From JAAZBA01 sp964461815 (lineage in GTDB: Bacteria; Bacillota; Clostridia; Oscillospirales; QAMX01): a DNA stretch of 45,208 bases. Numbering within the stretch: position 1 is the stretch's first letter; every line of letters begins with the position of its first letter. Positions 41,249 to 45,208 of this stretch are shown piece by piece. The position numbers and the translations under genes were made by a program. The notes under the pieces are model-generated. The model was not told the DNA's origin and did no database searches. It saw only the letters and a list, made by a program, of their open reading frames with translations. The stretch spans positions 1 to 45,208 of the forward strand of contig CAYWVF010000024.1 of the NCBI GenBank assembly GCA_964461815.1, read 5' to 3'.

Positions 41249-41626
41249 TTAATCCACCCCCGGTTGCATGGGCGAGCAATGACACGAAGTGTCATGACCA
41301 GCCTCCATCGCAGAAAGTTCTGCGTAAAATGTATCAAGGTCGTCTTCCTTGATTGCGGTTACATTCTTAACACCGTACTTTTCAAGCATCTGCTTGATTT
41401 CTTCACGTTTACCGTCTCGTGAAAGCTTAACCGCAAGCGCACGAATCATCTCGTGTGTCACGATCGACTGTTCCGGCTCTTTTGGAACAGTAGTTTTCTT
41501 CTGTTGTTTCGGTTGTTCCTTTTTCTGAACGTCACCGTCAGCGGTCGCATCCGCCAATGCCTCGATACTGTCTGCAAGCGAGCGCATATCGTTTACAACG
41601 TCAAGTAAAAGTTTTATTCTGCTCAT
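41249..41626 (-). CDS. Hypothetical early phage protein
   Basis: A 125-residue protein. The N-terminal helical part is IKLLLDVVNDMRSLADSIEA, the linker is rich in Lys, Gln and Glu, and the second helical domain is HEMIRALAVKLSRDGKREEI with LEKYGVKNVTAI. Proteins like this precede DUF2800 in clostridial phages. The last residues (GHDTSCHCSPMQPGVD) cross a perfect hairpin, ATGACAC-GAA-GTGTCAT (41279-41295), and look like an added tail. Confidence 0.8.
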   Translation of the reverse strand: MSRIKLLLDVVNDMRSLADSIEALADATADGDVQKKEQPKQQKKTTVPKEPEQSIVTHEMIRALAVKLSRDGKREEIKQMLEKYGVKNVTAIKEDDLDTFYAELSAMEAGHDTSCHCSPMQPGVD

Positions 41627-41820
41627 GCTCTCACACCTCCGTCCGAAAGCTCCTTAATAGACAGCGACTCAACACTGTCTCCGAGGATAAGGATGGTGAG
41701 CTTTTGTGTATCACCAAGCAGAAACCGCAACACACGCTCACGCACATTTACGCTTCTGCAAGCAACAACACCTCCGGCTTTTGGTTTCTTTGAAACACTG
41801 ATTTTCAAATGATGTTTCAT
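41623..41820 (-). CDS. Small conserved early phage protein
   Basis: A 65-residue product starting MKHHLKISVSKKPKAGGVVA, with RSVNVRERVLRFLLGDTQKL. This small protein is common in clostridial prophages and has no known role. I chose ATG 41820, preceded by AAAGGAAG. It overlaps the next gene by four bases (ATGA). A longer frame to 41952 would overlap the sigma-like gene. Confidence 0.8.
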   Translation of the reverse strand: MKHHLKISVSKKPKAGGVVACRSVNVRERVLRFLLGDTQKLTILILGDSVESLSIKELSDGGVRA

Positions 41821-41888
41821 ACATATCTTCCTTTCTGAAAGACCGAATTTTTTTGTGTCTTCCAATATACGGAGATTTAAATGCCGTT

Positions 41889-42290
41889 TTATACACCCAT
41901 TTTTGAAAAATTCTTTATGAATTTCTTTTTCGCCGACTGAATTGATTTCCAAGCCGCGTTAGGGCATATCCCTTCCAATCTCGCAATCTCATTTATTGAT
42001 AGTCCGTCTGCAAATAGGAGTAATCTTTTTCTTTGAACGTCAGAGAGTTTGTTAAGAACCGTATTGATACATTCCGTTTCAATACCGTCAAAGAACATCT
42101 TTTCCGGAGTGTTCTTATCAAAATATTTCTCACCTTCAAAATCTGCACCCTCTATTGAGTAACAGTGATAACGCTCTCTACGATTTTTATTGGCTTCTAT
42201 CCTCCGTGAATCCAAGATAACCATACCAATAGCATCATCAATTTCCACATCTGTTTTCTCGCCGTTTACAAATTCATACTTAATTTGCAT
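41889..42290 (-). CDS. Sigma-70 region-4-like phage regulator
   Basis: A 133-residue protein. Residues 20-80 resemble small phage sigma-like proteins (SRRIEANKNRRERYHCYSIE); the C-terminal HTH is LSDVQRKRLLLFADGLSINE with IARLEGICPNAAWKSI, a region-4 fold. It is the first gene of the early block. Its ribosome site AAGGCGG lies in the 3' arm of a hairpin, so translation may be controlled. Confidence 0.85.
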   Translation of the reverse strand: MQIKYEFVNGEKTDVEIDDAIGMVILDSRRIEANKNRRERYHCYSIEGADFEGEKYFDKNTPEKMFFDGIETECINTVLNKLSDVQRKRLLLFADGLSINEIARLEGICPNAAWKSIQSAKKKFIKNFSKMGV

Positions 42291-42380
42291 AAAAAAATAC
42301 CGCCTTTCTCAGCGAGAAAAAGGCAGCACAAAAAGCCGAAAAACTCGCCGTTTTTTTTAACGGAAGCCTTTCGGCTGTGT
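42291..42380 (-). promoter_or_regulatory. Structured leader of the early operon
   Basis: Two hairpins precede the sigma-like gene on the minus strand. The first (42334-42376) pairs AGCCGAAA with TTTCGGCT and continues TTTTTG. The second (42302-42324) pairs GCCTTTTTCTC with GAGAAAGGC, whose 3' arm contains the ribosome site and is followed by GGTATTTTTTTATG. This could act as an attenuator or as a ribosome-site lock. Confidence 0.55.
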
Positions 42381-42393
42381 TACGTTATATATT

Positions 42394-42440
42394 AAAAATA
42401 CCCGACAAGCCACAATTTGTCATTGTATCTTGTCGGGTAT
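42394..42440 (-). terminator. Intrinsic terminator after the DUF3825 gene
   Basis: A perfect stem ATACCCGACAAG/CTTGTCGGGTAT (42399-42440) with a loop of about 19 bases, followed on the minus strand by TTTTTAATAT. It isolates the right-hand cargo unit from the early phage operon. Confidence 0.85.
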
Positions 42441-42459
42441 AATTACTTGTATGTATAAA

Positions 42460-43269
42460 TTATTTTACTAAATCCGAAAGCCATGGCGCTATTGGCTTTG
42501 CAATCACACGGGCATTCATGTATGCCATTTCAAGAGTAAGGCAGGTATTGCCTAAATAATATCCGTCCATTACTGTTAGCGTCATGGCGAGGTCCGGCTT
42601 GTCCATATTTGTTAAGCATATAGGCAGGAGATACTGTACTCTGCCCATATAGCCTTGAGCGCAAACAAGTCCCGGTTCTATTACCGTTTTTCTTCTTGCA
42701 AGTTCTACCGCTGTTTCTAAGAGCAGTGGTAAGTTCTTGGCTTTGCGGATTTTTGCAGGAATACGTTCCATGTTTTCTGCATCACATAAAATATGTTCTA
42801 CATTAACTCTTATATTCCATTCCGGATTGAAATTTACACCTTGATTTGACATATGATATACAGGTCTTTCAGGCAGCGGTTCGATATATTTGAGCCTTGG
42901 TGACAGCTCATCACAAAAGCCCCTGAAATACCAATCACGCAGTGAATCACCTCTTTTATTGCGGTCAAAATACGCATAAATCGCTTTATATCTTGGTGTA
43001 TACAATCCTGTATGAAAGCAGGCATATTCATTTTCAATACGAAAATATTTCTGTGCCTTCAGCTTGTCCTGTTCAGAATTATAGTCAATAGCCTGTTTAC
43101 GAAAAATTGTATTTATATATCGTTCTAATATTGGTGTATCCTGATTTTTAGTTTCAATGGTCTGCTTCTTAAATTTCCAAGATTCCGGCAATGCCATATC
43201 TTTGAGTTCATTAAGCTGACCAAACCAATCAGGTACATACGCAAATTCAAATAAATCCGGCATAATCAT
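42460..43269 (-). CDS. DUF3825 domain protein
   Basis: A 269-residue protein. It follows the DUF3825 pattern: LNELKDMALPESWKFKK, ILERYINTIFRKQ, YACFHTGLYTPRYKAIYAYF, WYFRGFC, a central NVEHILCDAENMERIP, VQYLLPICL and a final CLTLEMAYMNARVIAKPIAP. Its biochemical role is not established. ATG 43269 overlaps the stop of the preceding gene (ATGA). It ends just before a strong terminator. Confidence 0.82.
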   Translation of the reverse strand: MIMPDLFEFAYVPDWFGQLNELKDMALPESWKFKKQTIETKNQDTPILERYINTIFRKQAIDYNSEQDKLKAQKYFRIENEYACFHTGLYTPRYKAIYAYFDRNKRGDSLRDWYFRGFCDELSPRLKYIEPLPERPVYHMSNQGVNFNPEWNIRVNVEHILCDAENMERIPAKIRKAKNLPLLLETAVELARRKTVIEPGLVCAQGYMGRVQYLLPICLTNMDKPDLAMTLTVMDGYYLGNTCLTLEMAYMNARVIAKPIAPWLSDLVK

Positions 43270-43496
43270 CGCTGCATCACCTTGCACTTAGGAAGTGCTT
43301 CAAGATACCCTATCTGTATCGTTGCCTTTATATCCTCATCTACAAAACGGCGGATATTACCGTCATCTGTTACTTCTTCCACTGTTGCTAACGCATTTAT
43401 GTACCCATCATAAAATTCTAACACTTCACGCTGTGCATTTACATCGCCATGAACTGCACGTCTTGCTGTGTCATAGTCAAGTTCTTTACTTTCCAT
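43266..43496 (-). CDS. HTH_16-like small protein
   Basis: A 76-residue protein starting MESKELDYDTARRAVHGDVN, then VLEFYDGYINALATVEEV and FVDEDIKATIQIGYLEALPK. This is the pattern of HTH_16 proteins found with sigma-like factors in Tn916-type elements. ATG 43496 follows AAAGGAAA and overlaps the upstream sigma-like gene by 11 bases. Confidence 0.8.
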   Translation of the reverse strand: MESKELDYDTARRAVHGDVNAQREVLEFYDGYINALATVEEVTDDGNIRRFVDEDIKATIQIGYLEALPKCKVMQR

Positions 43497-43923
43497 TATT
43501 TTGTTTCCTTTCATAGTAATCTCGAATAATCTTAAATGCTTTCTGTTTGCGGTTGTATACTGTCTTTTCAATAACATTCAGCACTTTTGCAATTTCTTTT
43601 ACAGACAATCCATACCAAAATTCAAGTATCAACACCTCCTTCTGCGGTTGGGCAAGACATAACATTGCCTGATACAACCACTCGGTAGTAACAATGCAGC
43701 TGTGTCCATTTTCATCTCTAATCAGATGCTCTGACGGATACACGTCTCCCTCACCCTGAGTTTCAAACAGATACTCCATCACCTCCGATCCGCTGATTTC
43801 ATTTTCCCTATGTCGGTTTATTGCTGATTTTATAGAACTATTGAGATTACGCATGACTGTCTTACTATAACTATCAAAAATCGCCATATCAACCTTATGA
43901 TTGTCAAATAAGGAAGCCGGCAT
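43486..43923 (-). CDS. Sigma-70-like regulator (conjugative-element type)
   Basis: A 145-residue protein. The N-terminal half (AIFDSYSKTVMRNLNSSIKS and AINRHRENEISGSE) matches ECF-like regulators of conjugative transposons; the C-terminal region-4 HTH is VLILEFWYGLSVKEIAKVLN with VIEKTVYNRKQKA. With the following HTH_16 gene it mirrors the orf7-orf8 type pair of Tn916-like elements. GGAGG precedes the ATG. It starts a three-gene unit at the right edge of the phage. Confidence 0.85.
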   Translation of the reverse strand: MPASLFDNHKVDMAIFDSYSKTVMRNLNSSIKSAINRHRENEISGSEVMEYLFETQGEGDVYPSEHLIRDENGHSCIVTTEWLYQAMLCLAQPQKEVLILEFWYGLSVKEIAKVLNVIEKTVYNRKQKAFKIIRDYYERKQNNGK

Positions 43924-44216
43924 CGCCCTACCTCCTCTCTGTATGCAGTTTTTTGATGAGTCCTTGCCCCTTACAGAAATAATAAGACAAAAAAAGAGGT
44001 CGAAATCGGTAATTAAATTTGAAAATAATTTGAATTCGATTAAATTTCAGCATTTTGCACAAAACACAAAAGCACATCACAAAACAGTTTGGACTGCTTT
44101 GTAATGTGCTTAGTTTACTTTTCGCTGTAATTTCATCAATTCAATAGATTGAAAAATTAAACCATTTAATTTATTCCTAATTTACATTATTCCGTTTTTG
44201 TTATGATATTTTTCTT
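43924..44216. other. AT-rich gap, likely phage/flank border
   Basis: A 293-base gap without a gene. It holds a long hairpin at 44070-44111 that could terminate the subtilase transcript. At 43986-43999 it also holds a 14-base match, inverted, to 20-33 at the left edge (GACAAAAAAAGAGG). The right boundary of the phage probably lies here. Confidence 0.5.
44070..44111 (-). terminator. Long hairpin after the subtilase
   Basis: A 19-bp stem with two G-T pairs (AAGCACAT ... ATGTGCTT) and a four-base loop. On the minus strand it is followed by the moderately T-rich TTGTGTTTTG. Confidence 0.6.
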
Positions 44217-45208
44217 TCAGTTAAATGCAAACATCAATGGATATACAAACTGTCTAGTAATTAGCTTATTGCAAGAGCTATCTTTATACACTTCTATCTC
44301 CAAATACTCATTTGATGAATCAAGCTGAAATTCTGAAGAACTAATAGGATACACTCCATTTCCGTTTGAGTCCATATCTACAAAATCAGCAATCGATGTT
44401 ATTATAGTATTAGACGGATTGCATTTATTTATCACAATATACACTCAACTATTTTTATGTGCGCCACCACTTGACAACTCTATTGTATCACAAACAAATA
44501 GTTCATCAAATGTAATATCCTGAATTTTTAAGGTTATATCTGAATATGCTGACTTGACTGCCTTATAAACATTCAATCGTCCGCTCGTACTCACATAATT
44601 GGCAAGCTCTGGAACAATATCGACGTTGTCCAAAAGAATATCTTTTAATTCTGAAGTACTTAAACTAGGATTTACTGAAAGCACTAAGGCTGCAGCACCT
44701 GCAACATGGGGAGCTGCCATTGAGGTCCCCGACATATAATGATATCCTCGTGAATAGTGAGTTCCATTTTCTATATTATCATCACACATAATTTCAGGAT
44801 ATGTGCTTGCTATGCTCTCACCCGGCGCTGCTATATCTACAGTATTAATTCCATAGCACGAATTATATCGCTTTACATCAGCACTTGTTGTAGCTGCTAC
44901 AAAAATTACATTACCCAATGCGTGAAGCGCTTTAAACATAGAATTATTGTCTCTGTTAGAAGATGCATTACCAGCTGATTTTATAAATAATCCTGGATAA
45001 TTACGAACTGCATTTAGCAACGTTTGACTATAGCTAATCCCATAACTCATACTGATGATTGGTAAATCTAATAAGGTTGCATATTCTACAGCTCTTGTTT
45101 GAAGAACTGCGGTTGTATCACTAGTCGTATCACTTAAAGCTATTTTTATTGGATGTTGTGATACAATTGATGGGTGACAAATAAAAAAAGAAAATAGACT
45201 CCAAATAT
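44217..45208 (-). pseudogene. Subtilase (S8 peptidase), truncated and with in-frame TGA
   Basis: The frame stays open to the right window edge and codes the C-terminal half of a subtilisin-like protease: LPIISMSYG, FIKSAGNASSN (oxyanion Asn), VDIAAPGESI and the catalytic serine in GTSMAAPHVAGAAAL. The Asp and His catalytic regions are absent, and homology seems to stop at HPIKIALSDTT, where the terminal inverted repeat begins. A TGA at 44445-44447 interrupts the frame, which then continues for 75 more codons with beta-rich sequence to the stop at 44217. It looks like a host or flank gene cut by an inserted element. Whether the TGA is a real nonsense mutation is uncertain. Confidence 0.75.
45154..45208. 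repeat. Right copy of the inverted repeat joining the window ends
   Basis: The inverted counterpart of 1-55, with 28 bases perfect (45154-45181). It overlaps the open frame of the subtilase. It lacks the GAGG-ATG arrangement of the left copy (ATAG instead of ATG), so the two are different ends or alleles of one element. Confidence 0.7.

Noticed and set aside
1..45208. tRNA, rRNA, CRISPR array or toxin-antitoxin pair
   Set aside because: No cloverleaf, rRNA signature, regular spacer array or recognisable toxin-antitoxin pair was seen by reading; a dedicated search would settle weak cases.

Overview
The window is a nearly complete, leftward-transcribed temperate phage genome of the contractile-tail type, integrated in (or linked to) DNA of a low-to-medium GC Firmicute, most likely a gut clostridium. 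The basis is the PBSX/Xkd-like tail set, HK97-fold head genes, strong AGGAGG ribosome sites, clostridial large serine recombinases, and small families typical of clostridial prophages (DUF2800, DUF2815, VapE, DUF4314, DUF5049). Every confident gene lies on the minus strand, so the biological order runs from high to low coordinates.

Right edge (about 42.4-45.2 kb): a broken subtilase gene, then a small unit (sigma-70-like factor, HTH_16-like protein, DUF3825 protein) that resembles conjugative-element cargo, closed by a strong terminator. Early/replication block (42.3-31.8 kb): sigma-like protein with a structured leader, small proteins, RecB-like DUF2800, DUF2815, family A DNA polymerase, a DUF4406 fusion, VapE primase-helicase, VRR-NUC nuclease, SNF2 helicase, a DUF1492/ArpU-like late regulator, and an HNH endonuclease next to a 50-bp cos-like repeat and a terminator. 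Accessory block (31.6-24.6 kb): HTH/zinc protein, ParB-domain DNA methyltransferase, large C5 cytosine methyltransferase, then a module of an amidoligase, a gamma-glutamylcyclotransferase-like protein, a virulence-like protein and small DUF proteins. This module is served by four promoters of identical architecture with shared TTGTGTA/TACACAA boxes. Late block (24.6-4.3 kb): P27 small terminase, large terminase, portal, ClpP-type protease, capsid, connectors, sheath, tube, a tail chaperone with a -1 frameshift site, tape measure, baseplate (XkdP/Q/R/S/T/U-like), tail fibres, holin and CHAP endolysin. Left edge (3.8-0.1 kb): an integration operon with an HTH/zinc protein, SHOCT-like protein and two overlapping large serine recombinases.

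Three single-gene cassettes (4.0, 9.4 and 21.9 kb), each with a promoter and a terminator, sit inside the late operon. Other notable structures are a three-hairpin element inserted in frame in two unrelated early genes, an inverted repeat joining the two window ends, and a 50-bp repeat found beside both the integrase operon and the HNH gene. No CI/Cro-type repressor pair is visible, so the lysogeny control is either unusual or missing. No tRNA, rRNA or CRISPR was found.
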